A stretch of 64,000 bases of DNA, from NCBI GenBank assembly GCA_019752115.1, contig JAIEMN010000024.1:1-64000 (forward strand), given 5' to 3'. Position numbers and translations under genes: made by a program. Below, one piece after another: positions 44,568-53,358 of this stretch; the stretch's first letter is position 1; the number at the start of each line of letters is the position of its first letter. Source of the stretch: Gemmatimonadaceae bacterium (GTDB lineage Bacteria > Gemmatimonadota > Gemmatimonadetes > Gemmatimonadales > Gemmatimonadaceae). A model generated the notes under the pieces. That model did no database searches. It was not told the origin of the DNA and worked only from the letters and a program-made list of their open reading frames with translations.

Positions 44568-45959
44568 ATGCGGCTGACCCAGCGCATCGTGCTGAACAGT
44601 GCCGTGGTGGCCTCGTTGCTGATGGCCATCGTGCTCGTCGCGGTCGAACGGCGCGTGACCGAGCGCGTCCGCAATGAGGAACCCGTCGCCGCCCAGTCCA
44701 CCGATGACCTGCTCGCGGCCATCCGCCGCGACATCGTCCTCGCCGGTGGGGCGGCGATTCTCGTGGGCGTGGTGTTGGCGCAACTGCTCGCGCGCCCGGT
44801 CGCGCGCCCCATCGAAGAACTGCGCGACGTGGCGCGTGGCATCGCCGCCGGTGACCTGACACAACGCCCGTCGCTCTCCATTGTGGGCGGCGAAATGGGC
44901 GACTTGGCCGAAGCGCTGCGCCGACTTGCGGAGCAGCTCGACGCGCGGCTGCAGGCGCTGCACGCCGAGGAATCGCTGCTGGTCGCCCTCACCGAGTCGC
45001 TGAACGAAGGGGTGATTGCCGTTGACGCGCGGCAGCGCGTGGTCCGCATCAACGACACGGCGCGCGAGCAGCTCCGACTTCGCGAGCCGGTGCCCTTCCC
45101 CGCCGACTACCTGCCACGCGACCGCACCCTGCGCGAGGCGCTGGCGGCGGTGCTCGCGGGCGAAGAAGCGCACCCGGCCGAAATGCGCGTCGACGACCGC
45201 ACCCTCTCCCTCACGGCGCGTCCGCTCGAGGGCGGTGGTGCGGTGCTGGCGCTCTACGACCTGACGCCGGTTCGCCGCCTCGAAGCCGTTCGACGCGACT
45301 TCGTCGCCAACGTTTCGCACGAGCTGCGCACGCCGCTCACCGTCATCAACGGCTTTGTAGAGACGCTGCAGGACGATGACCTCCCGCTGGAGCTGCGGCA
45401 CCAGTTCCTCGGGATGGCCGCCGCGAATGTCCGCCGCATGCAGCGCATCGTGGACGACCTGCTCGACCTCTCGCGCATTGAATCGGGCGGGTGGCTGCCC
45501 AATCCCACCGAGCTGGATGTCGAAAGCCTGGCGACGGAGATCTTCGCGCCGTTGCAGGCGGCCGCCGCTGGCAAGGCGGTGGCCCTGCGCCGCGAACTCG
45601 GCGTCGACACCGTGTACTGTGATCCCACCGCGGCGCGTCAGGTGCTCAGCAACCTCGCGGAGAATGCGTTACGCCACACCCCGTCGGGTGAGGTGGTGCT
45701 CTTCGCCACCCCTGAGGACGGCGGCGTGTGGATGGGGGTGCGCGATACCGGTATCGGAATCAGCGCTGAACATCTGCCCCGCATTTTCGAGCGCTTTTAC
45801 CGGGCGGACCCGGGTCGCTCGCGCGAAGCCGGCGGCACGGGGCTCGGCCTCTCGATCGTGCGCCATCTGGCGGAAGCGCACGGCGGGCGTGTGAAGGCGG
45901 AGAGCACGCCCGGCGTGGGCACCACGATCGCGGCGTTCTTTCCCGGACGCGGGGCCTGA
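44568..45959 (+). CDS. phoR: PhoR-like sensor histidine kinase
   Basis: A 463-residue membrane kinase. Two membrane helices (about 8-26 and 56-75) enclose only ~30 residues, too small for a periplasmic sensor domain, as in PhoR kinases that sense through the Pst transporter and PhoU. Then follow HAMP (about 76-130), a PAS-like domain (LTESLNEGVIAVDARQRVV), the dimerisation domain with His251 in VSHELRTPL, and the ATPase with NLAENALRHTP, DTGIGI and GTGLGLSIV. It pairs with the regulator just upstream. Confidence 0.92.
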   Translation: MRLTQRIVLNSAVVASLLMAIVLVAVERRVTERVRNEEPVAAQSTDDLLAAIRRDIVLAGGAAILVGVVLAQLLARPVARPIEELRDVARGIAAGDLTQRPSLSIVGGEMGDLAEALRRLAEQLDARLQALHAEESLLVALTESLNEGVIAVDARQRVVRINDTAREQLRLREPVPFPADYLPRDRTLREALAAVLAGEEAHPAEMRVDDRTLSLTARPLEGGGAVLALYDLTPVRRLEAVRRDFVANVSHELRTPLTVINGFVETLQDDDLPLELRHQFLGMAAANVRRMQRIVDDLLDLSRIESGGWLPNPTELDVESLATEIFAPLQAAAAGKAVALRRELGVDTVYCDPTAARQVLSNLAENALRHTPSGEVVLFATPEDGGVWMGVRDTGIGISAEHLPRIFERFYRADPGRSREAGGTGLGLSIVRHLAEAHGGRVKAESTPGVGTTIAAFFPGRGA

Positions 45960-45967
45960 AACGTCAA

Positions 45968-45990
45968 ACGCCACCCGGTGCGGGTGGCGT
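45968..45990. terminator. Terminator hairpin between phoR and the PEP-CTERM gene
   Basis: ACGCCACCC pairs perfectly with GGGTGGCGT across a 5-nt loop, 8 bp after the phoR stop and 21 bp before the end of the converging gene. Probably works in both directions; no strong T-tract. Confidence 0.7.
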
Positions 45991-46011
45991 CGTGGCAGCG
46001 AGCGTCGGTCG

Positions 46012-46704
46012 TTAGCGCTTGCGGCGCCGGGCAGCTACGCCGATGCCGGCGAGACCGGCGGCGAGGAGCGCCACGGTGCTCGGCTCGGGGACGGTCGACG
46101 TGTTGATGTTGTCGATCGCGAAAGCCGTTCCCGAATCGCCATACCCAGGGGTATTCGAGCCGTAGGAGGTCAGGAACGTCACCTTCTTGACGTTCTTGAA
46201 CCCCGGTTCGATGAACTTCGCAACCGGCGAGAGCGTGAACGTCCTCGTGGTGGCGATGTTATTGATATCGTAACCGACCATCGTCAGTGTGACGTCCGAC
46301 AGCCACGCCGACGCAACCCAGGCGTTCAGGAAGTCAAACGTCCCTGAATTCACCGAGATCCACGTAGTCGGCGTCAGCGTCGGATCAAAGCGCGAATCGA
46401 CGTAGGCGTTTGCAAAACCAACGCGGGTGCTCGCCGTCTTGGCGGCGAGGTTGCGATAGCCGGACGGATCAAGCGACGCAGTCGAGGGCTGCATCACCCA
46501 GAAATTGGTCCAGGTCCATCCCTTGTAATTAGTGGCGACGTAATTGACCCCGGTCAGATAAGGATCACCGACGCCATCCTCAAACGTCACCTGCTGCGCG
46601 ATCGCAATCGACGGCGAAAACGCCGCAACAGCGACCGCCAACGAAGCGACACCGCGCGCAATGCGAGACCGAGAGGACACAAGGGAATTCATCACGTCCA
46701 ACAC
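46012..46704 (-). CDS. PEP-CTERM sorting-domain exported protein
   Basis: A 230-residue secreted protein. After a signal peptide (about 1-41, SIAIAQ) comes a beta-rich domain with many Tyr, Thr and Asn residues (QVTFEDGVGDPYLTGVNYV, FDFLNAWVASAW). The end is a textbook PEP-CTERM tail: VPEPSTV, a hydrophobic helix ALLAAGLAGIGVA and a basic RRRKR. This tail is recognised by an exosortase, whose gene is not in the window. Base composition is lower in GC than the neighbours (about 48-62% in sampled lines). ATG 46692 is an alternative start. Function unknown; perhaps an extracellular matrix or surface protein. Confidence 0.85.
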   Translation of the reverse strand: MLDVMNSLVSSRSRIARGVASLAVAVAAFSPSIAIAQQVTFEDGVGDPYLTGVNYVATNYKGWTWTNFWVMQPSTASLDPSGYRNLAAKTASTRVGFANAYVDSRFDPTLTPTTWISVNSGTFDFLNAWVASAWLSDVTLTMVGYDINNIATTRTFTLSPVAKFIEPGFKNVKKVTFLTSYGSNTPGYGDSGTAFAIDNINTSTVPEPSTVALLAAGLAGIGVAARRRKR

Positions 46705-46885
46705 TACTGCACAAACGGGACCGTTGGCGAGGTCAGGTGCAAAACTCTCGTAAGTCGCTCCGAAACAACAACCTCGACGATTCTAATCACCCGTTCAGCT
46801 AGCTCAGCCGTAGCCCACACGCATCACGCTGTATCGTACGGTCGAGCTTGCTACAAGCCGTCGATATAGATGAGCTCGCCTTGCG

Positions 46886-47716
46886 TCAACGACGCGCGCG
46901 GCGCCCCGCATAGGCCTCGGCAATCAACCGCGGCAGCATCACCCCCGCCGGCCCTTCAATCGGCAGAATGCTCGGGCCGCGCTTCTGCCCCTCCATCGTG
47001 GGATTCACCACGATGACCGTGGCACCGTGGGTCGCCGAGATCCACGGCAGGCTGGCGGCGGGCTCCACCAGGTTGGAGGTGCCGACGCTCAGGAACACGT
47101 CGCAAGCGATGGCGGCGTCGCGCGCCGCTTCGAACGGCTTCATCGGCAACGGCTCGCCAAACCACACAACGTCCGGCCGCATCCGCTTCCCACAGCTTTC
47201 GCACGGAATGAGGGCCCCGGTGTCCTCGAGCGGCGCCGCCACCCGGGTCCCACAACTGCCGCTGCAGCGCAGATGCATGATCGACCCGTGCAACCGGATG
47301 ACGTCCGTGCTGCCGGCCCGTTCGTGCAGATCGTCAACGTTCTGCGTAATGAGCGTGCAATGCGCCACCCGGCTGGCCAGCGTCACCAGCGCCTGATGGG
47401 CGGCGTTGGGCTGGGCCCCCCGGATCATGGCCCGGCGGGCCGCATACCACTGACTGACCCGGTCCGGATCGGCGGCGAACGCCTCCGGGGTGGCGAGTTC
47501 CTGCGGCGAGAAACGCGCCCAGATTCCCGTTTGGGCCTCACGGAACGTCGGGATACCACTTTCCGCTGACACCCCGGCCCCGGTCAGCACACACACATGT
47601 TCGGCGGAGCGGAGGGCGCGGGCGGCCAGCGAGAGCTGTTCGGCGCGGGTCTGGGGGTCCGTCGGGGGCGGCGAAGCGACGCGACGGCGCTGCTGGGCTG
47701 GATCCGGTGGGGTCAT
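46886..47716 (-). CDS. cobB: Sir2-family NAD-dependent protein deacylase
   Basis: A 276-residue sirtuin. It has CVLTGAGVSAESGIPTFR, the catalytic block TQNVDDLHERAG and RLHGSIMHLRC. The Cys4 zinc site is CSGSC and CESC, and VWFGEPLP and VGTSNLVEPAA follow. WYAARR near the acyl pocket matches the YxxR motif of desuccinylase-type class III sirtuins such as CobB/SIRT5, so it may remove succinyl as well as acetyl groups. ATG 47716 is chosen; in-frame codons upstream run opposite the receptor gene. Divergent from the TonB-dependent receptor. Confidence 0.9.
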   Translation of the reverse strand: MTPPDPAQQRRRVASPPPTDPQTRAEQLSLAARALRSAEHVCVLTGAGVSAESGIPTFREAQTGIWARFSPQELATPEAFAADPDRVSQWYAARRAMIRGAQPNAAHQALVTLASRVAHCTLITQNVDDLHERAGSTDVIRLHGSIMHLRCSGSCGTRVAAPLEDTGALIPCESCGKRMRPDVVWFGEPLPMKPFEAARDAAIACDVFLSVGTSNLVEPAASLPWISATHGATVIVVNPTMEGQKRGPSILPIEGPAGVMLPRLIAEAYAGRRARR

Positions 47717-47775
47717 GATGGCGCGACTATACAACAGCGTCGCGCCACGCACCAGACACCCCCCGGGGGTGCCGA

Positions 47776-47826
47776 CCGTGACAAAGTCGTTGCAATTCCG
47801 TGGGCAACCCGAGACCTGTGTCACGG
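47776..47826. promoter_or_regulatory. Candidate operator in the receptor promoter
   Basis: CCGTGAC at 47776-47782 and its complement GTCACGG at 47820-47826 are 37 bp apart, in the 180-bp gap before the TonB-dependent receptor. TGACA at 47779 is followed 11 bp later by TTGCA, a poor match to a PHO-box half-site pair read in reverse orientation. A small C/G palindrome lies at about 47756-47772. Tentative. Confidence 0.3.
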
Positions 47827-47896
47827 AGCTTACGGCATCCGGATCGACCACCCGACGTGGTCCTCCGTGTGCCTGACTCCAACTCCTCGTCTCTAT

Positions 47897-50677
47897 ATGC
47901 GGCTCAGCGCTATGGTGCTTTCCCAGTCGGTTCGCCGCTTCGTGCTGGCGGCGGCGGCAGCACTCGTTCCCGCTTCCACATCCTTCGCCCAGGCGCCGGC
48001 TGCATCGGCGACGGGAAAGATTACCGGTCGCATCATCGATGCGGCCACCGGCCAGGGGATCGCCGAAGCCGGCGTCCAGGTGGTCGGCACGACGATCGGC
48101 GTCCAGTCCGGTGTCGATGGTCGCTTTACGATCGCCCGGGTGCCCGCGGGCACGGTCACGCTGCAGGTGCGGCGCCTGGGCTACGGCGCCAAGACGGTGA
48201 CCGGCCTCATGGTCTCCGCCAACGGCACGCTCGAGCAGGATATCTCGCTCAAGAGCGCCGATGTGCAGCTCGCCGCCGTCACCACCACGGCCAATAAGGA
48301 AAAGGGATCGGTCAACGATGCCCTCAACGCGCAGAAGAACGCCACGAATGTGGTGAACGCGATCACCGCCGAGCAGATCGCCAAGAGCCCCGACGCCGAT
48401 GCGGCGCAGGCGGCGCAGCGTGTGAGCGGTGTGACGGTCCAGGACGGCAAGTATCTGCAGGCGCGCGGCCTCGGCGAGCGCTACACCACCGCCTCGCTCA
48501 ACGGCGCGCGCATCCCGAGCCCGGAGCCGGAGCGCAAGGTCGTGCCGCTCGACCTCTTCCCGGCCGGCCTGCTGCAGGAAGTGTCCATGAGCAAGACGTT
48601 CACGCCGGACCAGCCGGGCGACTTTGCCGGCGCCAACGTGAACATCCGCACCCGTGAGTTCCCGGCGCGTCGCCAGATCAACTACAGCACCAGCGTGGGC
48701 GGCAACACGGCCGTCACCGGCCGCACCCTGCCCTTTGCTCCGCGGGCTGGCGGTGAGCTGCTCGGGATGGCCAACAGCTCGCGCAGCATTCCGTCGGCGA
48801 TCTCCAGCGCCAACTTCTTCAGCAACGTCACGCAGGCGCAGTACAACCAGATGGCGCTTCAGCAGCGCAACGTCTGGAACGCGACGCCCCGCAACGGCGG
48901 CATGAACGGCTCCTTCGGCGCCTCCACGGGCGGCAACAACATCCTCGGCAAGCGCATCGGATACGTCCTGAGCGGCAACTACGGCTACTCGGAAGAAGCG
49001 CGGACGAACGAGCGCTACGCCGTGGGCCAGCAGGGTTCGAACAACACCGTGCTCCCGCTCACCCAGGTCGCCGGCCAGACGGGCCGCTCGAGCGTACAGT
49101 GGGGCGGCATCGCGAACATCTCCACGATGCTCGGCACCTCCAACCGGCTGTCGCTCAACACGACGGCCACGCGCAGCGCCGACAATGAAGCCCGCACCGA
49201 CCGCGGCTTCGACGAGAACCTGAACGACTCGATCGCCCGCACCACCCTCCGCTATGTGGAGCGCGGCGTGGCGACGGCCAACCTCCAGGGCGAGCACCAG
49301 CTGACCGAGCGCAATAAGACGTCGTGGTCCACCACGTACGCCAGCACCACGCGCAAGGAACCGGATCGCTCGGACGTGGTGTACGCGCGCGATCGGAGCG
49401 GCAAGTATTCGCTGCTCGGCTCGCTCGACGGCGCGCGCCGCCTGTACTTCAACCTCGATGAGCGCAACGCCACGGCGCAGGTGGACCACAGCCTCAACAT
49501 CGGCTCGGTCGCCAGCCAGAACGTGGTGAAGTTCGGCGCCTACATGCGGACGACGGATCGTACGGCTGCGGCCCCGATCTACGCCTTCATCTCGCGCGCC
49601 GACGAGTCCGTTCGCTCGCAGTCGCCGAGCGTGATCTTCGGTGCGAGCCAGGCCTGCGGCAACTGCTCGCTCATCAACGTGCAGCCGATTGGTCAGGCCG
49701 GTTCATACACCGCCAACGACCGGACGGTGGCCGGCTACCTCATGACGGACTGGGGGCTGACGAGCAAGATCCGCATGATCGCCGGCGCCCGCTATGAGAA
49801 GGCGGACATCGAAGTGAATTCGAGCACGCAGGGTGGCTTCACGGCCGCGGCCAAGCTCAACAACGCCGACCTCCTCCCGTCGCTCCTGCTCAACACCAAG
49901 CTCACCGAGAACCAGAACCTGCGCTTCGGCATCACGCGCACGCTGGCCCGCCCGGAGTACCGCGAGCTGGCGCCGATCACCTTCCGTGATGTGCTCGGTG
50001 GCGTGTCGGTGACCGGCAACGACAAGCTCCGTCGCGCGCTGATTGACAACGTGGACCTGCGCTGGGAAGCGTTCCCGAACCCGGGCGAAGTGCTGAGCGT
50101 GGGCGTGTTCTACAAGAAGTTCGATCGCCCGATCGAGCGCGTCGAGTCGGCCACGTCGGGCGCCTACCAGGCGCGCTTCCAGAACGCGATGACGGCCACG
50201 AACATCGGCCTCGAACTCGAAGGGCGGAAGCAGCTGGGCAGCCTGCTCGGCTCGTGGGCCGATCCGTTCACGGTCTTCAGCAACGTGACGGTGATGCAGT
50301 CGAAGGTGAACCTCGACACGACGCAGGGGCTCACGGTGACCGACAAGTCGCGCCGCCTCGTGGGCCAGGCGCCGTATGTCGTCAACGCCGGCATGAGCTA
50401 CTCGAACCTCAGCGGCTCCACGAATGCCACGCTGCTCTACAACGTGGTCGGCGACCGCATCTTCGCGGCCGGCGTCCTGCCGCTCCCGAACATCGTGGAG
50501 AAGTCGCGGCACGTCGTTGACGCGTCGCTGCGCTTCCCGGTGCTTGGCAGCCTGTCGGGGCGCTTCGACGCCCGCAACATCCTCGATGCCCGCTACCGCT
50601 TCATGCAGGGCAACCTGGAACGCGAAGGCTACAACAGCGGTCGGTCCTTCTCGCTTGGGTTCTCCTGGAAGCAGTAA
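47897..50677 (+). CDS. TonB-dependent outer-membrane receptor in the phosphate island
   Basis: A 926-residue outer-membrane receptor. Signal peptide about 1-33 (ASTSFAQ). A carboxypeptidase-regulatory-like domain (about 41-120: ITGRIIDAATGQGIAEAGVQ) precedes the plug (about 135-250: NVVNAITAEQIAKSPDADAA, QRVSGVTVQDGKYLQARGLG). The beta-barrel ends in the aromatic strand FSLGFSWKQ. Start 47897 or 47912; codons further upstream run opposite the sirtuin. Ligand unknown. Its place between phoBR and pst, directly before a large lipoprotein, suggests import of phosphate or a phosphorylated compound; this is inference. A hairpin follows the stop. Confidence 0.88.
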   Translation: MRLSAMVLSQSVRRFVLAAAAALVPASTSFAQAPAASATGKITGRIIDAATGQGIAEAGVQVVGTTIGVQSGVDGRFTIARVPAGTVTLQVRRLGYGAKTVTGLMVSANGTLEQDISLKSADVQLAAVTTTANKEKGSVNDALNAQKNATNVVNAITAEQIAKSPDADAAQAAQRVSGVTVQDGKYLQARGLGERYTTASLNGARIPSPEPERKVVPLDLFPAGLLQEVSMSKTFTPDQPGDFAGANVNIRTREFPARRQINYSTSVGGNTAVTGRTLPFAPRAGGELLGMANSSRSIPSAISSANFFSNVTQAQYNQMALQQRNVWNATPRNGGMNGSFGASTGGNNILGKRIGYVLSGNYGYSEEARTNERYAVGQQGSNNTVLPLTQVAGQTGRSSVQWGGIANISTMLGTSNRLSLNTTATRSADNEARTDRGFDENLNDSIARTTLRYVERGVATANLQGEHQLTERNKTSWSTTYASTTRKEPDRSDVVYARDRSGKYSLLGSLDGARRLYFNLDERNATAQVDHSLNIGSVASQNVVKFGAYMRTTDRTAAAPIYAFISRADESVRSQSPSVIFGASQACGNCSLINVQPIGQAGSYTANDRTVAGYLMTDWGLTSKIRMIAGARYEKADIEVNSSTQGGFTAAAKLNNADLLPSLLLNTKLTENQNLRFGITRTLARPEYRELAPITFRDVLGGVSVTGNDKLRRALIDNVDLRWEAFPNPGEVLSVGVFYKKFDRPIERVESATSGAYQARFQNAMTATNIGLELEGRKQLGSLLGSWADPFTVFSNVTVMQSKVNLDTTQGLTVTDKSRRLVGQAPYVVNAGMSYSNLSGSTNATLLYNVVGDRIFAAGVLPLPNIVEKSRHVVDASLRFPVLGSLSGRFDARNILDARYRFMQGNLEREGYNSGRSFSLGFSWKQ

Positions 50678-50702
50678 GCCCGTAGCAACGATCTAGCCCG
50701 TG

Positions 50703-50742
50703 CATGACCCGGTGACGGTGACACAACCGTGACCGGGTCATG
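50703..50742. terminator. Long hairpin after the receptor gene, with embedded GTGAC repeats
   Basis: CATGACCCGGTGACGGT at 50703-50719 pairs with the segment 50726-50742 (one mismatch), followed by ATCGTTTGG. Likely terminator of the receptor gene. The same segment contains GTGAC at 50712, 50718 and 50729. The last two are 11 bp apart, the spacing of PHO-box half-sites, so it may double as a control site for the lipoprotein gene at 50822. Confidence 0.55.
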
Positions 50743-50821
50743 ATCGTTTGGGCACAATGTTTCGCCTTCTTAGAGACACTGCGGTACCCCCGCCCTCTGT
50801 ACACCTATCCAGCTCTCAGCG

Positions 50822-52576
50822 ATGACAACCTTCGCTCGTGTCCGTGCCATCGCCGTGGCCGTCTTCGCCGCCACGTCGTTTGCCGCCTGCAGTTCGAGTG
50901 ACTCCAAGGGAACCACCGAGCCGACGGCGACCACCGGCACCCTGACGGTCACCATCTCCGGCTTGCCGACGGGGGCGAACCCCGCCGTGACGATCACCGG
51001 GCCGAACTCGTACTCGCAGACGCTCGCGGCGTCGAACACCGCGACCGTGCCGGCGGGCGTGTACACGGCCAATGTCAGCGCCGTGACGGCGGGTGGCCTC
51101 CGCTACAACGCCACCGTCTCGGGCAACCCCGCCATCGTCACCGCAGGCGCGACGAGCACCATCACGGTGGCCTATGCCGCCGGTACGACGCCGACCGTGG
51201 TGCTGCAGGGGACCATTCCGACGAACCGTACGCTGACGGCCGACACGGCCTACATCCTTCGCGGCTTCACCTACGTCGCGAACGGCGCCACGCTCACCAT
51301 CGAAGCCGGCACCAAGATCGTCGGTGATTCGACGGCGCTGGGCTCGGCGCTGTTCGTGCTCCGCGGGGCGCGCATTGTCGCGAACGGCACCGCCGCGGCG
51401 CCGATTGTCTTCACGTCGCAGCGTACGGTCGGCAACCGCCAGCCCGGTGACTGGGGCGGCCTGATCATCGTTGGCAACGCCCGCAACAACCGCTCGGGCA
51501 GCATCATCGTGGAAGGCTCCGATGGCTCGGTGGTGGGCTCCCAGCAGGGTGGCATCGTGTATACCGGTGGCACGAACGACGCCGACAACAGCGGTACGCT
51601 CCGCTACGTGCGTGTCGAGTTCGCCGGCTACGCCACGCTGCCGGACGCCGAGCTGAACTCGTTCACCTTTGCGGCCGTCGGCAGCGGCACCACCTTCGAG
51701 TATCTCCAGTCCGTCTCGGGCCTCGACGACGCCTTCGAGTGGTTCGGTGGCACCGTGGACGGCAAGTATCTCGTGTCGTACGAGTCGGGTGACGACCACT
51801 TCGACACGTCGGAAGGCTACCGCGGTCGCAACCAGTTCCTGATTGCCTACCAGTCCACGTTCCTCACGCCGCGCGCCGGCGCCGGCGCCGTGTCGGCAGA
51901 CCCGCAGGGCTTCGAAGTGGACGGCTGCAATGGCGGCGGCTGCACGGCCCCCAGCGGCGCCAGCGCGCAGAGCTCGGGGCGCGATGACGGCCTCTGGACG
52001 ATGAACATGTTCGCGAATTACACGCTGATCGGCGTGGGCGCGTCGCAGACGACCCCGACCAACGGCGGCGTGGGCGCCGTGCTGCGTCGTGGGACGGGCG
52101 GTTACTACTTCAACGGCGTGATCGCGCGCTGGCCGCGGCAGGCGATCTCGATGCGCGACTCCACGACGAACAACCGCTTCCAGGTCGACTCGCTGTTCTT
52201 CAAGAACAACTATCTGGCCGAGAACGGCACCCAGAACGGCGGCGTGATCTTCGATCCGGTGGGCACGAACTTCGGCCAGGAAACGGCGTTCACGGGTCGT
52301 AACCAGAACAACACGGTGGCCGCGTCGGGTGTGACGGCCGCCAGCCTGTTCGCCTCGTTGCCGGCCGGGTCGGCGACGACCACCGCCGCCAACTTTGACT
52401 GGGCACCGGCGGCCGGTTCGCCGATCGCGACCGGTGGTCTGAGCTCCTTCGCGAGCGATCCCCGCATTGCGGCCCGCGCCAGCACCTTCATTGTCCCGAC
52501 GGCGTACCGCGGCGCGGCCGATCCGGCGGCGACCACGAAGTGGTGGGCCGGCTGGACCAACTACGCGCGCAATTGA
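50822..52576 (+). CDS. Large surface-type lipoprotein with beta-helix-like repeats
   Basis: A 584-residue lipoprotein (lipobox FAAC, Cys23) with a short Ser/Thr-rich linker. An Ig-like domain (about 40-120: LTVTISGLPTGANPAVTITG) is followed by a body rich in Gly, Asn and Thr. That body has beta-helix-like turns: YILRGFTYVANGATLTIEAG, TLRYVRVEFAGYATLP, FEYLQSVSGLDDAFEWFGGT, YESGDDHFDTSEGYRG. Similar proteins are known to me beside TonB receptors in Bacteroidota, with no proven function. It follows the receptor by 145 bp and is probably its surface partner. Two GC-rich hairpins follow the stop. Confidence 0.75.
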   Translation: MTTFARVRAIAVAVFAATSFAACSSSDSKGTTEPTATTGTLTVTISGLPTGANPAVTITGPNSYSQTLAASNTATVPAGVYTANVSAVTAGGLRYNATVSGNPAIVTAGATSTITVAYAAGTTPTVVLQGTIPTNRTLTADTAYILRGFTYVANGATLTIEAGTKIVGDSTALGSALFVLRGARIVANGTAAAPIVFTSQRTVGNRQPGDWGGLIIVGNARNNRSGSIIVEGSDGSVVGSQQGGIVYTGGTNDADNSGTLRYVRVEFAGYATLPDAELNSFTFAAVGSGTTFEYLQSVSGLDDAFEWFGGTVDGKYLVSYESGDDHFDTSEGYRGRNQFLIAYQSTFLTPRAGAGAVSADPQGFEVDGCNGGGCTAPSGASAQSSGRDDGLWTMNMFANYTLIGVGASQTTPTNGGVGAVLRRGTGGYYFNGVIARWPRQAISMRDSTTNNRFQVDSLFFKNNYLAENGTQNGGVIFDPVGTNFGQETAFTGRNQNNTVAASGVTAASLFASLPAGSATTTAANFDWAPAAGSPIATGGLSSFASDPRIAARASTFIVPTAYRGAADPAATTKWWAGWTNYARN

Positions 52577-52585
52577 TTCCTGGGT

Positions 52586-52610
52586 GAGGGCCGCGACTCT
52601 CGCGGCCCTC
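52586..52610 (+). terminator. Hairpin after the large lipoprotein gene
   Basis: GAGGGCCGCGA pairs perfectly with TCGCGGCCCTC across a 3-nt loop, 9 bp past the stop. No T-tract follows, so termination may be partial. Confidence 0.55.
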
Positions 52611-52640
52611 GCTCCCGGCAGTAGCTTAGACAACCCGACT

Positions 52641-52668
52641 GGCCGGCGCTCGTGATCGGGCGCCGGCC
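52641..52668 (+). terminator. Second hairpin before the small lipoprotein gene, with T-rich tail
   Basis: GGCCGGCGC pairs with GCGCCGGCC and is followed by CGTTGTTTT (52669-52677). This is the most classic intrinsic-terminator shape in the window. It ends 13 bp before the start at 52690, so it could instead act as an attenuator for the downstream pst operon. Confidence 0.65.
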
Positions 52669-52689
52669 CGTTGTTTTCCTGACATCCTG

Positions 52690-53355
52690 ATGCTTCGTCC
52701 GTACCGTCTCCCTTCTCCGCTGCATCGCGTCTCCCGCCGCCTGCCGCTCGTGCTCGTCGGCGCGGGATTGCTCGCCTGCACCAAGGAGCCCACGCCGGCC
52801 GAGCGGGAAGCCGCCAAACAGGCCGCGCATGTGCGTGAGGTTGTCGCGGCCGGCGGCGTGGTCGACTCGATCCTGCCGGTCGCCGAGGCGTTGCGTCGCT
52901 TTCGGGCGCCCATCCCCCGAACCGACACGCTGCTGCATGCGAGCCCATCGGTGCAGGCGTTGGTGCAGCGGCTGGCGCATAGCCTCCAAACACGCGACAC
53001 CGCCGACCTTGCGGCCATGATCATGACGCAGGCGGAGTTCGCGTGGCTCTTTTACGAGGAGTCGCCGCTCAGCAAGCCGCCGTACGAAGCGCCTCCGGGC
53101 TTGCTCTACGGGCAGCTGCTCTCGGCGTCGGACAAGGGGGCGCGCGAACTGCTCGAGCGGTTCGGGGGCAGCGCCGTTCGCGTCAGTGCGCTCTCGTGCC
53201 CGGATCCCGAAATCGAAGGGCGCAATCAGCTCTACAAGCGCTGCACCGCCACCTTCTCGGCGCCCGGCAAGAAGACGCTGACGGGCAATCTGTTCGGCAC
53301 GATCATCGCCCGCGACGGTCGCTTCAAGTTGCTCAGCTACGCCAACCGGATCTGA
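52690..53355 (+). CDS. Small lipoprotein upstream of pstS, unknown
   Basis: A 221-residue lipoprotein (GLLACTKEP, Cys30). After a charged helical stretch (about 34-100) comes a compact C-terminal domain with CPDPE, KRCTATFSAPGKKT, LTGNLFGTIIARDGRF and LLSYANRI; the two mature cysteines could form a disulphide. No family recognised. It ends 3 bp before pstS and so belongs to the pst operon. A periplasmic helper of phosphate capture is conceivable. Confidence 0.7.
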   Translation: MLRPYRLPSPLHRVSRRLPLVLVGAGLLACTKEPTPAEREAAKQAAHVREVVAAGGVVDSILPVAEALRRFRAPIPRTDTLLHASPSVQALVQRLAHSLQTRDTADLAAMIMTQAEFAWLFYEESPLSKPPYEAPPGLLYGQLLSASDKGARELLERFGGSAVRVSALSCPDPEIEGRNQLYKRCTATFSAPGKKTLTGNLFGTIIARDGRFKLLSYANRI

Positions 53356-53358
53356 TCC

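Noticed and set aside
46705-46885. Small RNA or tRNA in the low-GC gap
   Set aside because: No tRNA-like arms or strong hairpin-terminator seen; only the lower GC is notable.
47717-49489. N-terminal extension of the sirtuin
   Set aside because: It lies antisense to the TonB-dependent receptor; the sirtuin core starts shortly after ATG 47716.
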